In this document: positions 26,788 to 35,894 of the stretch, in pieces | Layout: every line of letters starts with the position of its first letter | Numbering within the stretch: the first letter of the stretch is position 1 | Assembly: GCF_004683865.2 (NCBI RefSeq) | Contig: NZ_CP038439.1 | Coordinates: 1,218,501-1,282,500, forward strand | Source of the DNA: Paracoccus liaowanqingii | GTDB taxonomy: Bacteria > Pseudomonadota > Alphaproteobacteria > Rhodobacterales > Rhodobacteraceae | DNA length: 64,000 nt | Direction of reading: 5' to 3' | The notes under the pieces: model-generated | What the model was told of the DNA's origin: nothing | Database searches by the model: none | What the model saw: only the letters and a program-made list of their open reading frames with translations | Program-made: the position numbers and the translations under genes

Positions 26788-28251
26788 ATGATGAACGATA
26801 CGCGCTTTTCCGGCTATGCCGATCCTTCGCTGCACGCCCACGGCCTCTGGATAGGGGGGCGTTGGCTTGGGGGAGCCGGCATTCCGGTCACTGACCCCGC
26901 GACCGGGCAGACTATCGCCGAGGTGCCGGATGCGGGTTTTGCCGAGGCAACCATGGCCGTCGATGCCGCAGCGGCTGCCGCCGAGGGATGGCGAAGCACG
27001 CCGCCCCGCCAGCGCAGCGAAATCCTGCGCCGGTGGTTCGAGCTGATGCGGGAACATGCCGAGGAGCTAGCGCTGCTGATCTCGCTTGAAAACGGCAAGG
27101 CGCTGGCCGACGCTCGGGGAGAAGTCGCCTACGCGGCGGAATTCTTCCGCTGGTATTCTGAAGAGGCCAGCCGCGTTGCGGGAGAGTTCCGCACCACGCC
27201 CTCGGGCACACATCGCATCCTCGTCGATCATGAACCGATCGGGATCGCCTTGCTGATCACTCCGTGGAATTTTCCCGCTGCGATGGCCACGCGCAAGATC
27301 GGCCCGGCGCTTGCGGCGGGCTGCACCGTGATCCTCAAGCCCGCTTCCGAAACCCCCCTGACTGCTTATGCCATGGCAAGACTGGGTGCAGAGGCCGGGG
27401 TGCCGGACGGCGTCGTGAACGTGCTCACCACCGCCCGGCCCGGCCCGTTCACTGCCGCGATCCTGGCCGACCCCCGGGTTCGCAAGCTGTCCTTCACCGG
27501 CTCCACCGGTGTGGGCCGCACCCTGCTCGCAGAGGCAGCAAAGACAGTCGTGAGCTGTTCGATGGAGCTGGGCGGCAACGCGCCATTCCTCGTGTTCGAC
27601 GACGCAGATCTGGAAGCGACGCTGGACGCAGCAATGATTGCCAAAATGCGGAATGCGGGCGAGGCCTGCACCGCAGCCAACCGATTTTATGTCCAGTCCG
27701 GGATCCACGACGCCTTTGTGGAGGGTCTAACAGCAAGGATGCGGGCCATGAAGGTCGGCCCCGGCTATGAAGCTGCCACCGAATGCGGCCCGATGATCAC
27801 TGTTCAGGCCGTGGACAAGATCGACCGACTTGTTTCTGAAGCCGTGACACAGGGTGCCAAGGCGACCACCGGTGGGACCCGGCCCGGCAATGACGGATAC
27901 TATTATCCCCCCACCGTGCTCAGGGATGTCCCACTAGGCATGTCGATTGGACGCGAGGAGATCTTTGGCCCTGTTGCCGCGGTCTACCGATTCGAGACCG
28001 AAGCAGAAGCAATCGCCCTGGCGAACAACACCGAATATGGCCTTGCCGCCTATGTCTTCTCCCGCGATCTGGTCCGGGCCATGCGGGTCGGCAAGGGCAT
28101 CGACACCGGGATGATCGGAATCAACCGAGGCCTCATGTCCGATCCCGCGGCGCCCTTTGGCGGCACCAAGCAGAGTGGTCTGGGACGAGAAGGAGGTGTG
28201 ACTGGCATTCTTGAGTTCATGGAACCCAAGTATTATGCCGTTGAGTTCTGA
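26788..28251 (+). CDS. NAD(P)-dependent aldehyde dehydrogenase, succinate-semialdehyde-dehydrogenase-like
   Basis: 487 aa. Start ATG 26788 follows GGAG by six bases. Motifs: [32 protein letters not shown], catalytic Glu in [12 protein letters not shown], catalytic Cys in [10 protein letters not shown], and [14 protein letters not shown] at the end. Oxidises the aldehyde produced by the preceding alcohol dehydrogenase. GabD-like features suggest a semialdehyde, but this is not decisive. Confidence 0.9.
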   Translation: MMNDTRFSGYADPSLHAHGLWIGGRWLGGAGIPVTDPATGQTIAEVPDAGFAEATMAVDAAAAAAEGWRSTPPRQRSEILRRWFELMREHAEELALLISLENGKALADARGEVAYAAEFFRWYSEEASRVAGEFRTTPSGTHRILVDHEPIGIALLITPWNFPAAMATRKIGPALAAGCTVILKPASETPLTAYAMARLGAEAGVPDGVVNVLTTARPGPFTAAILADPRVRKLSFTGSTGVGRTLLAEAAKTVVSCSMELGGNAPFLVFDDADLEATLDAAMIAKMRNAGEACTAANRFYVQSGIHDAFVEGLTARMRAMKVGPGYEAATECGPMITVQAVDKIDRLVSEAVTQGAKATTGGTRPGNDGYYYPPTVLRDVPLGMSIGREEIFGPVAAVYRFETEAEAIALANNTEYGLAAYVFSRDLVRAMRVGKGIDTGMIGINRGLMSDPAAPFGGTKQSGLGREGGVTGILEFMEPKYYAVEF

Positions 28252-28267
28252 TCGGGGCACGGGTGTA

Positions 28268-29101
28268 ATGATCGATCTCTACCGCAATCGGGATTTCATT
28301 CCCGACTTCGACCATCTCGTCGCTGAAACGGCAGAGCGCAGTCACAGTCTGGCCTCGCGTGTCATCATCAGGAGGGACATCGCTTACGGCGCGACGTCCC
28401 GCACGACGCTCGATCTGGTCTTTCCGGACGCGCCCAAGGCGGGGGCGCCGCTGCACATGTTCGTGCATGGGGGATATTGGCGGTCCGGATCAAAGAACGA
28501 TCACACCCTTGTCGCCGCGCCGGTCATTGCAGCAGGCGGGATCGCGGCCATCGTTGGCTACGACCTGATGCCCGGCACGCGTTTGGCCGCAATCGTGGCT
28601 CAGATCCGCCAAGCGTGCAAATTTTTGGCTCGGCTGGCCCCGGAAATTGGGGCGGATGCCGCCCGATTCACCGCAAGCGGGCACTCCGCAGGAGCCCACC
28701 TTGTGTCACTCCTTGCGGCCACCGCACCGGGAGACGATAGCATGGCTGCTGATACCCCAGATCTACAGGCCCTTCTTTTGGTCAGCGGCATCTACGATCT
28801 TTCAGATATTCCCGAGAGTTTTTTGAAGAACGAAGCGCAGCTGCGACATGATGAGGCCGCAGCCTGGTCCCCGCTTGCCGCATGTCACCGCCCCGGGCCG
28901 CTGCGTATTCTCACGCGGGGCGATGCGGAAACGGCGCCTTTTCACCAACAAGCGCGGGCCTTTGGGAAGCTGCTGCTGAATGCCGGCCTAAGGTCTGAGG
29001 TCTATGAAGAGCTTGATCGAAATCATCTTTCAATCGTTCTCGACCTAGCTGATCCGGATCGGCCCTTGGGAAGACGCTTGGCTGATCTTGTCGCCGGATA
29101 G
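28268..29101 (+). CDS. Alpha/beta hydrolase, arylformamidase-like
   Basis: 277 aa from ATG 28268. HGGYW oxyanion motif at residue ~70, nucleophile Ser in ASGHSAGAHL and a C-terminal His in RNHLSIVLDL give a full triad. The HGGxW signature is that of kynurenine formamidase and small carboxylesterases. It starts 16 bases after the aldehyde dehydrogenase stop, so it belongs to the operon and may release the alcohol or aldehyde from an ester or formamide. Confidence 0.8.
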   Translation: MIDLYRNRDFIPDFDHLVAETAERSHSLASRVIIRRDIAYGATSRTTLDLVFPDAPKAGAPLHMFVHGGYWRSGSKNDHTLVAAPVIAAGGIAAIVGYDLMPGTRLAAIVAQIRQACKFLARLAPEIGADAARFTASGHSAGAHLVSLLAATAPGDDSMAADTPDLQALLLVSGIYDLSDIPESFLKNEAQLRHDEAAAWSPLAACHRPGPLRILTRGDAETAPFHQQARAFGKLLLNAGLRSEVYEELDRNHLSIVLDLADPDRPLGRRLADLVAG

Positions 29102-29294
29102 AGTCCGGTAGGCGCCTGGCTCTGCGCCGCCAAACTTGCCTTAGGGCACTCAACGGTCGAGTTCTGGCAGTGAGATGCATGCCGTGTGGCAGTGTCGATG
29201 CGGCTGCATAGCCGGGAACAAGACGATATTAGCCTGAGCCCGCAGTAATCGTTTTCGCCAACAGCTCAGCACCTATCCTTGCGCGGGCGCGGGG

Positions 29295-29377
29295 TCAGCT
29301 TCCGTAGCCCTTGGCAGCGGCCTCGATCGCGGCCACGTTGATCTTAACCATCCCGATCATCGCCTCCATGACGCGCC
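29295..29377 (-). pseudogene. C-terminal remnant of a VOC/PhnB-like protein
   Basis: The short frame RVMEAMIGMVKINVAAIEAA followed by AKGYGS and a stop matches the end of VOC-superfamily proteins annotated as PhnB/3-demethylubiquinone methyltransferase-like. The rest of the gene is missing: upstream in the same strand the sequence changes at 29378-29380 into an IS66 tnpB fragment. The gene appears disrupted by the element. Confidence 0.55.
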
Positions 29378-29379
29378 GC

Positions 29380-29439
29380 GCCTTTTCTGAAGTCCACCGG
29401 CTTGGTCGCGACCAGGATCCGCATGCCCTGCGACGGCAT
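29380..29439 (-). mobile_element. IS66 tnpB N-terminal fragment
   Basis: Twenty codons reading MPSQGMRILVATKPVDFRKG, the start of IS66-family TnpB, beginning at ATG 29439 that overlaps the tnpA stop (TGATG), as in intact elements. It is fused out of frame to the VOC remnant. Confidence 0.6.
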
Positions 29440-29803
29440 CAGCACGGCACTTCTCCAAGGGCCTCGACGATCTCGGCCAGCCGAACAGTGGCCGTGCCCT
29501 TGTCGATCACGATTCGGATATGCTTTTCAGCCGGCCGGCTGTCGCAGGAAGGTGGTGCTGGCGCCGGATCGCAGACCACCAGCGGGGCAAAGACCGGCTC
29601 GTCGGTTGGTGCAGATGGCAGCACCAGCTTGCCTTGCTTCGCCAGCCGCCGCCACGCCGACAGGTGGTTCGGCTGCACACCTTACCTGTCCGCCACGGCA
29701 TTCACCGTGACACCCGGCTCGCGCGTGTCGGCGACCACCAGAGCCTTCACCTCATTCGGCCACCGGCGATGCCCCGACGCATGGATCTCGACGCCCAAAG
29801 GAG
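29439..29803 (-). pseudogene. IS66 tnpA remnant with in-frame stop
   Basis: Translation gives a typical IS66 TnpA helix-turn-helix region: HRRWPNEVKALVVADTREPG, VTVNAVADR, then a TAA at 29682-29684 where a Tyr codon is usual, then GVQPNHLSAWRRLAKQGKLV and a C-terminal VRLAEIVEALG. One nonsense mutation and loss of tnpC leave it non-functional. Confidence 0.65.
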
Positions 29804-29937
29804 TGAGAAAGGAATTCTTGGCACATATTGCGAAACGCACTTCCCATCAGCGGAGGAAAGGACTTCGCAGCACAGCGTCAGACAAGCAACTTGGGGTTCA
29901 GACGCCGATTACCGATCTCGCTGCGTGTGGCACAAAT

Positions 29938-30110
29938 GTCCGGTCTGGGGAAGCCACGCTGCGGCGTCGCTGCTCGTCGGAGCGACCGCTCTGGGTCGAC
30001 CACGCCGAAGCGAGTTGGACCGTCGAAAGGGGCGGAGAGCAGCCTGACAGTGGTGCAGCATGGCGTCCGCAGCATCAGCCGAAAGCCGACGCTCCGTATG
30101 TCGAAGGACA
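29938..30110. repeat. Dispersed intergenic repeat, longest copy
   Basis: Starts TGTCCGGTCTGGGGAAGCCA and includes the segment at 30039 shared with 13614. A related stretch (CGCTGTGTGTGGCATGAAGG) recurs at 30153, matching CGCTGCGTGTGGCACAAATG at 29921. No credible ORF. With the tail region to 30312 it fills the gap between the IS66 debris and the DMT gene. Confidence 0.5.
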
Positions 30111-30312
30111 GGTGAGTGCTCTTGAAAACCGAATGGGCGGGAACCCGACATTCGCTGTGTGTGGCATGAAGGTCTGGTAAGCGGAAAACCCTCGATTTCC
30201 GTGCCTGGCCAGAACAGCTTATTCGGTCCAAAGTCTGAACCCATGGCTGCTGTCGGCTGGTCGTTTTTCCGTGATCAGCATTCCAGAGGTCGGCGTCATA
30301 ATGCGGTGTGCC

Positions 30313-31221
30313 TTACCTCGCTCTCGGAGACCGAGCGACAATCGCTCCGAGCAGGACCAGCGGACCTGCAAGCAGGAAGGCCAAGCCCGGCACCTCTGCG
30401 AAGAAGACAAAGCCAAGCGCCACGGCCCAGAGCACCGAAAGGTATTCGAACGGAGCCAAAGCGGAGGCATCGGCATGGCGGAAAGACAACGTCATCAAGA
30501 TATGGGCGAGCCCGCCTGCAAAGCCGGTGGAGATCAACAGCATCGTGCCGGCCGTGCCAGGCCAGGTCCATCCCCAGGGAAGCGTCGCCAGGCCGCATAA
30601 GGCGGATACGATGGCAAACCAGAACGCGATTGCGCCAGCGCCTTCGCCAAGCAATGTGAGACGGCGCACCTGAATTAAAGCACCGGCTGTCAACATGGCG
30701 GTGACAATGCCGAGAAACACCCCCAAGCCCCCCGTGTCGGGTAAGCCGCCCGCGAAGGCAGGCAGGCAGAATGCAGCCGCACCCGCCAGACCAAGGGCCA
30801 CCCCTGCGATCCGCCTCGCGGTCAGGCGCTCTTTCAGAAGCACCCAGGCCAGCACGGCGAGCATGACCGGCGCGAGGTAGGAAAGCATCGTCGCTTCGGC
30901 GAGCGGCAACAGGCGGATCGTCGCGAACGAAGTGAACATGGCCGCGGCTCCCATGAGGCAGCGCCCGATATGCCCGAAGGGTCGCGATGTCCTGAGACCG
31001 CCAGGCCAGTCACCGCGCCACCACAGGTATGCGGCAAGCGGCAGAAGGGCGATTGCGGAGCGGAAAAACACGACTTGCCCCAGAGGGACCGTGTCACCGA
31101 GCGCCTTGACGCAAACGCCCATCAGCGCAAAGGCGAGGGTCGAGAGGATGCGGAGCGTGATCCCGAGCGCTTCGTTCTGCAAGAACGGCAGGGCAGTGGC
31201 CTGGGGAAGCGGCACGTTCAC
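30313..31221 (-). CDS. EamA/DMT-family membrane transporter
   Basis: 302 aa with ten predicted membrane helices in two EamA repeats (first ending LSYLAPVMLAVLAWVLLKER, second ending PFEYLSVLWAVALGFVFFAE). Likely exports metabolites or amino acids. It lies 61 bases downstream of nothing co-directional that is clearly linked: the FecE-like gene ends at 31283 upstream on the same strand, so co-transcription is possible. Confidence 0.87.
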   Translation of the reverse strand: MNVPLPQATALPFLQNEALGITLRILSTLAFALMGVCVKALGDTVPLGQVVFFRSAIALLPLAAYLWWRGDWPGGLRTSRPFGHIGRCLMGAAAMFTSFATIRLLPLAEATMLSYLAPVMLAVLAWVLLKERLTARRIAGVALGLAGAAAFCLPAFAGGLPDTGGLGVFLGIVTAMLTAGALIQVRRLTLLGEGAGAIAFWFAIVSALCGLATLPWGWTWPGTAGTMLLISTGFAGGLAHILMTLSFRHADASALAPFEYLSVLWAVALGFVFFAEVPGLAFLLAGPLVLLGAIVARSPRAR

Positions 31222-31282
31222 GACCGCGCGGCCCGGGCACCAGGGAGTCTAACGGGGCAGTGTGTCATCGATCCAAAGCGCC

Positions 31283-32047
31283 TCATCCTGCGCTGAAGCG
31301 GATATGCGGGCGACCGGCCTCCGCCGATCCGTCGACTTGTGCTGCCACGCGAAACACGTCGCGCAGGATATCTCGGGTAAGCACGGCGTGGGGCGTTCCG
31401 CACGCGCAGACAGAACCCTGTTGAAGGACCACGATACGGTCGCAGAACATCGCGGCGAGGTTGAGGTCGTGCAGGGCGATGACGCTGGTCAGGTCGAGAT
31501 CGCGCACCATGCGCAGGATCTCGATCTGGTGATGAATGTCGAGATGGTTCGTCGGCTCGTCGAGGAACACCACCTGCGGCGCCTGTGCCAGAGCGCGGGC
31601 GATATGCACGCGCTGACGCTCGCCCCCGGACAGGGTCTGCCAAGCCTGCTTGCTGCGCGATGTCATGTCGACGCGATCGAGCGCCTCGCCGACCGCCGCC
31701 TCGTCGGCCTTGGACCAGCCCGCGAGCGCAGAGCGGTGCGGCGTCCGCCCGAGCCGCACCACATCGGCGACGGTGACATTGGTGTCCGTCGCAGCGCTCT
31801 GCTGGACGAACGCCACCTGGCGCGACAGCGCCTTGCGGGACACCTGCGCGATGTCTTGGCCGTTGATCTCGACCCGGCCGGAGCCGGGACGACGCAGCCC
31901 CGCCAGAAGCCGCAGCAATGAGGACTTGCCCGAGCCGTTGGGGCCGATCAGCCCGAGTGTCTCGCCAGGCGCGACCGCGAGCGACACGTCCGAGACGATG
32001 GTCTTGCGCCTCACGCCCCAGGTGAGGTTCTGCGCCACGACGCTCAT
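31283..32047 (-). CDS. FecE/BtuD-type ABC transporter ATPase
   Basis: 254 aa from ATG 32047; the longer open frame upstream is a frame shadow of the permease. Walker A GPNGSGKSSLL, Q-loop VAFVQQSAA, signature LSGGERQRVHIARAL and Walker B VVFLDEPTNHLD are intact. Energises uptake of an iron chelate, heme, cobalamin or related cofactor. Start overlaps the permease stop (ATGA). Confidence 0.92.
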   Translation of the reverse strand: MSVVAQNLTWGVRRKTIVSDVSLAVAPGETLGLIGPNGSGKSSLLRLLAGLRRPGSGRVEINGQDIAQVSRKALSRQVAFVQQSAATDTNVTVADVVRLGRTPHRSALAGWSKADEAAVGEALDRVDMTSRSKQAWQTLSGGERQRVHIARALAQAPQVVFLDEPTNHLDIHHQIEILRMVRDLDLTSVIALHDLNLAAMFCDRIVVLQQGSVCACGTPHAVLTRDILRDVFRVAAQVDGSAEAGRPHIRFSAG

Positions 32048-33081
32048 GCCTGCGGCCTCGCGCGGTAGAGGATGATCGCGAAGAAGGGCACCCCGACAAG
32101 GGCGGTGACAACGCCGATGGGGACGGTCTGCTGCGCCACGATCACCCGCGACACGATGTCGGCGGTCACCATGAAGATCGCCCCGATGACCGCGCAGGCG
32201 GGCAGGAGGCGCATGTGCATCGGCCCCACGACGAAGCGCGCGGCATGGGGCACGACGAGGCCCACGAAGCCGATGGCGCCGACCATGCTGACGATCGTTG
32301 CCGTCATCACGGCCGTCACCGCGAACAGCACGAGACGTATCCGCCCCACCGGAACGCCGAGCGCGGCCGCGTCCTCGTCTCCGAAGGTGAAGGCGTCGAG
32401 GGCGCGCGCCATGTAGATGCAGAGCGCCAGACCCAGAGGCACCGTCACCAGCAGAAGCTGGAAGTCGGGCCAGCGCACGCCGCCGAAGCTGCCCAGCAGC
32501 CAGAACATGACATTGCGCGCCTGTTCGGCATTCCCGGAGGTGGTCACGATGTAGGAGGTAAGCGCGTTGAAGAGCTGTGAGGCGGCGACTCCGGCCAGGA
32601 TCGTGTGGTTCGGCCCGCTCGTCGCGCCGTTCGACAAGAGCGCCACCACGCCGAAGGCCGCGAAGGCCCCGGCAAAGGCCCCGGCCGAGAGCGTGAGGCT
32701 GCCTGAGCCGACGCCGAGGATGATCACGCAGACCGCGCCGGTCGAGGCGCCGGCCGAGATGCCCAGCACGAAGGGTTCGGCCAGCGGGTTGCGCAGGAGC
32801 GCCTGGAGGATCGCGCCGCAGAGCGCCAGCCCCGCCCCGGCGAGTGCCGCGACGAGCGCACGGCTGAGCCGCAGGTCCCAGACCACGCTTTCCTCGATGG
32901 GCGGAAGCTCGGCGGCGGTCAGGCCAATCCCGTTGGTGATTGCCAGGAACACGGTGCCAAGCCCGATCGTGTAGTCGCCGATGGCGGTCGCGACGGCGAT
33001 GGCGAAGGCCAGGACCGTGGCCGAGACAAGCGTCAGCAGTGCGAACCGCACCATACCGCGATCCATGATGCCTGCGCTCAT
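32044..33081 (-). CDS. FecCD-type ABC transporter permease
   Basis: 345 aa, about ten membrane helices. Conserved FecCD blocks: LRLSRALVAALAGAGLALCG, LRNPLAEPFVLGISAGASTG, and GAIGFVGLVVPHAARFVVGP. Overlaps binding-protein and ATPase genes by 4 bases on both sides. Confidence 0.93.
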   Translation of the reverse strand: MSAGIMDRGMVRFALLTLVSATVLAFAIAVATAIGDYTIGLGTVFLAITNGIGLTAAELPPIEESVVWDLRLSRALVAALAGAGLALCGAILQALLRNPLAEPFVLGISAGASTGAVCVIILGVGSGSLTLSAGAFAGAFAAFGVVALLSNGATSGPNHTILAGVAASQLFNALTSYIVTTSGNAEQARNVMFWLLGSFGGVRWPDFQLLLVTVPLGLALCIYMARALDAFTFGDEDAAALGVPVGRIRLVLFAVTAVMTATIVSMVGAIGFVGLVVPHAARFVVGPMHMRLLPACAVIGAIFMVTADIVSRVIVAQQTVPIGVVTALVGVPFFAIILYRARPQA

Positions 33082-34088
33082 TCCGCGAGGTCGAGCGCCT
33101 CAAGCTGCTCGGCGACCTCCTCGGCCCCGTAGAGCGTCTGGATGCTGGCATTGGTCGCAGCACCGGGCATCACGACAATGCGGCCCTTCTGCACGGCCTC
33201 CATCTGGCTGACGATCGGATCGGATTCGAGAAAGGCGATCTTGTTCTCGGCCTCGTCGAGGTTCCAGCGCTTGCGGTCGACCTGTGCCGCGACGATCACG
33301 GTGGGGTCGGTCGCCATGATGCCTTCCCAGCCCAAGGTCGGCCATTCGGACGCGGCCTTGACGGCGTTCGAGCCGCCCAGAAGCTCCGCGATATACGTCG
33401 ACGGACCGTTGCCGCCGGCGAGGTAGGCATCGTCTTCGGGCGACGGGCTGGAGAACCAGAACAGGAATGTCAGGTCATCGCGGTCCTCGAATCGCCCGCG
33501 CAGGGCCGACTCGCGCGCCTTCAGATCCGCGATAACGGACTCGCCCCGATCCGCGACATCGAAGATCCGCGACAGATCCGAGATCTCTTTGTAGAGTTGA
33601 TCCATCGTCCAGAGCTCGGAGCGGGTGCCGTAGATGTCGGTGGAGACCTCCGTCACGGAACAGGCGCTCGGGGACAGATAGGTGGGAATGCCCAGGCTGT
33701 GAAAATCCTCGCGTTGGGCGACCTTGCTGTCGGGACCCATGAGCGTGACCAGCATCGCCGCCACGAAGTCGGGCTGCACCGCCAGCACCGATTCCAGCGA
33801 GGGAAACTCGACCGACAGAAGCTCCACCTCGGCGTTCGCCTCTGCCAGCTCGGGCAGCACCGTGTTGGGCCAGAAGGCCGTCGCCGCCATGCGGTCCTCG
33901 AGCCCCAGCATCAGCATGATCTCGGCGCTGTTCTGACCAAGCGCAACGGCGTTCTGCGGCGGAGCCTCGAAGGTGACGGACTGCCCGCAGTTCTCGACCG
34001 TCATGGGATAGTCCGTCTGTGCCTGGACCGCAGAGCCAAGGCAGGTTGAAACTGCGACTGCAATCGCCATGATCGATTTTTGCGACAT
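33078..34088 (-). CDS. FecB/BtuF-type ABC transporter substrate-binding protein
   Basis: 336 aa with a signal peptide ending near VQA-Q (residue ~24). The type III binding fold is recognisable: PQNAVALGQNSAEIMLMLGL, VLAVQPDFVAAMLVT, GGSNAVKAASEWPTLGWEGI. The mature N-terminus (YPMTVENCGQSVTFEAPP) resembles binding proteins labelled putative F420-0 or iron-siderophore transporters in databases, so the ligand is uncertain. First gene of a three-gene operon. No TonB-dependent receptor is nearby. Confidence 0.87.
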   Translation of the reverse strand: MSQKSIMAIAVAVSTCLGSAVQAQTDYPMTVENCGQSVTFEAPPQNAVALGQNSAEIMLMLGLEDRMAATAFWPNTVLPELAEANAEVELLSVEFPSLESVLAVQPDFVAAMLVTLMGPDSKVAQREDFHSLGIPTYLSPSACSVTEVSTDIYGTRSELWTMDQLYKEISDLSRIFDVADRGESVIADLKARESALRGRFEDRDDLTFLFWFSSPSPEDDAYLAGGNGPSTYIAELLGGSNAVKAASEWPTLGWEGIMATDPTVIVAAQVDRKRWNLDEAENKIAFLESDPIVSQMEAVQKGRIVVMPGAATNASIQTLYGAEEVAEQLEALDLAE

Positions 34089-34534
34089 CAAGCGGTTCCA
34101 TTGTTGAGTATAATTGTCGAGAACCAGCTAGCGGCGTCCAGCGACGATATCAAGGTGTTTTGGTCAGGATGTCTTGCCGCGAGGTGAGAGAACACACACG
34201 GGCGAGCAACTCCTGAGCGACCGGTCTTGCTATAGCCGAAGCGAGATCTAAACGATCCAGGTGGCAAGGCACCCGACCGTCGCCGCGTGAACCCTCACCG
34301 GCGGCTTTGGGCCGGGTGCGCCTAGACCATGTCCAACGGTTCTGGCCTCCCCGCCAGGTGACGCAGATCGACGGGTAGACCCGCGTGCGTTGCACGTAGC
34401 CTCGGGCCGCGCGCGGATCCCCGGACACAATATTCCCGGCACGCAAGGCCGTTCGGCGGATCGCGAAAAGCTTGGTTCAGCCTGGACGGTCGATGCACTA
34501 TGCTTCCGGTATCGCCGCATAAGGACTGCCGAAC
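34089..34534. other. Intergenic gap between importer operon and DUF350 gene
   Basis: 446 bases with a divergent promoter role. Open frames exist on the minus strand but none has family features. I see no clear regulatory palindrome. Confidence 0.3.
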
Positions 34535-34948
34535 ATGGACAATGCTCTCCTCGCCTCCGTCGCGGGTCTCCCCGCCTTCCTTCTTTACATGGGGGTCGCC
34601 ATCGGCCTGTTCCTGGCCTTCATGAAGATCTACGCCATGGTGACGCCACATGACGAGCACGCGCTGATCCGCGCCAACAACCCCGCCGCGTCCATTTCCT
34701 ATGGCGGCGCGATGATCGGCTTCGTGCTGCCGATCGCGTCGGCGGTCCAGAACTCCATCAGCCTGCTCGATGTCCTGGTCTGGGGCGTGGTGGCCGGGGT
34801 CCTGCAGGTCCTCTGCTTCCTGGTTTTCCGGCTCTTCCACAGCGATATCGTGACCCGGATCGAAGAGGGTCAGACCGCAGCCGCCATGCACCTGGCGGCG
34901 GTCAGTCTCTCGGTGGGCCTTCTGAATGCTGCGGCCATGACCTACTGA
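34535..34948 (+). CDS. DUF350 (YjfL-like) membrane protein
   Basis: 137 aa, four membrane helices. LYMGVAIGLFLAFMKIYAMV and SYGGAMIGFVLPIASAVQNS match the two repeat units of DUF350/UPF0719 inner-membrane proteins. The family is of unknown function, sometimes linked to envelope stress and phage shock clusters. No such partner is adjacent. Confidence 0.8.
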   Translation: MDNALLASVAGLPAFLLYMGVAIGLFLAFMKIYAMVTPHDEHALIRANNPAASISYGGAMIGFVLPIASAVQNSISLLDVLVWGVVAGVLQVLCFLVFRLFHSDIVTRIEEGQTAAAMHLAAVSLSVGLLNAAAMTY

Positions 34949-35072
34949 CGTTTGTCTTGATCAGCAGTTTCAGCTCAGGACTTGAGGGCGCCGAAGGTGG
35001 TCCATCGTCTGCTGCCAAAAGGCCCTTCAACATGACAGACCAGGCTGCCGATCTCGGAGATGTTGGGCCCGC

Positions 35073-35150
35073 ATGGAGCAGATGGAGTATAACTCTATCT
35101 TCCGCTGGTTCGCTGGGCTCGGGATCAATGACGCTTCGTCCCGCACGTCG
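35073..35150 (+). mobile_element. IS5-like transposase fragment
   Basis: The frame from 35073 begins MEQMEYNSIFRWFAGLGIND, the conserved segment of IS5-family transposases (usual form MEQ(L/M)EYNLLFRWFVGL). Only this ~25-residue stretch survives. The repeat-like core GTCCGGTATGGCGAAGCTAC follows at 35192, so the whole gap 34949-35358 looks like mobile-element debris. Confidence 0.5.
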
Positions 35151-35358
35151 CACCCTGTCTACATGATATGGCAGCGGCAGGTCCGACTGTCCGGTATGGC
35201 GAAGCTACACGGCGGCACGCTACAGGTGCCAGCCGGCAGGTTCGGGCCGAACACAAGCCAAACATCTCATCCACCTCCTCATCGAAGGTGTCAGTCAAGG
35301 AGGGCTGGGCTGGACCCGTTTTGGATAGCAATCCCCGCCGGCCATTGCGACGATGGGG

Positions 35359-35802
35359 TCAGGCCTTCGAAGGTTCGACCTCACCCTCTTCCTCGCCGTC
35401 CCAGTAATGGACGCGCACGGCGTGAACCTTGACCAGTGCCATGCCGGGTGTGTCTATCCCGTCGGGGAACCACCGATCAATGTCGGCGGACCAATGGTCG
35501 GCGAAGGCCGCCTTGTCGCGGATGATGCTGGCCTCGCCCTCGACGGCCACGAACAGAGGCCGCGCGCCCAGGATGCCCGCGCGGCCCTGGAAGGACAGCG
35601 CGACATGACGGTCGCGCTCGATGTCGCTGACGGTGCGCGTGTCTTCATAGGTGAAGTAATAGCTGTCACCGTCCCACTCGACCTCGCTTTTGTTGCTCAT
35701 CGGGCGTGTGGCCAATTGCCCGCCCTCGGTCCGGGTGGTCAGCATGGCAAAGTCGATCTTGCCCATTGCCTTTGCCAAGTCCTGGATTGTCCTGCCGGCC
35801 AT
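35359..35802 (-). CDS. Pyridoxamine 5'-phosphate oxidase-like flavin-binding protein
   Basis: 147 aa split-barrel protein of the general-stress-protein-26 type: AMLTTRTEGGQLATRPMSN, YYFTYEDTRTVSDIERD and HVALSFQG are the FMN-contact blocks. Likely binds FMN or a related flavin; enzymatic role unknown. Stands alone. Confidence 0.83.
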   Translation of the reverse strand: MAGRTIQDLAKAMGKIDFAMLTTRTEGGQLATRPMSNKSEVEWDGDSYYFTYEDTRTVSDIERDRHVALSFQGRAGILGARPLFVAVEGEASIIRDKAAFADHWSADIDRWFPDGIDTPGMALVKVHAVRVHYWDGEEEGEVEPSKA

Positions 35803-35894
35803 GGTTCCTTCTGCGGGTTACAGATGCACACTGTGTGGAACGCCGACTGCATGGGATTTGCTGCGCACTCAAACGAGGACGCCCTCGCAGGGGT

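Noticed and set aside
31283..33163. 626-residue open frame through ATPase and permease region
   Set aside because: The N-terminal part is a shifted-frame copy of the permease gene; the ATPase start at 32047 fits the overlap and family length.
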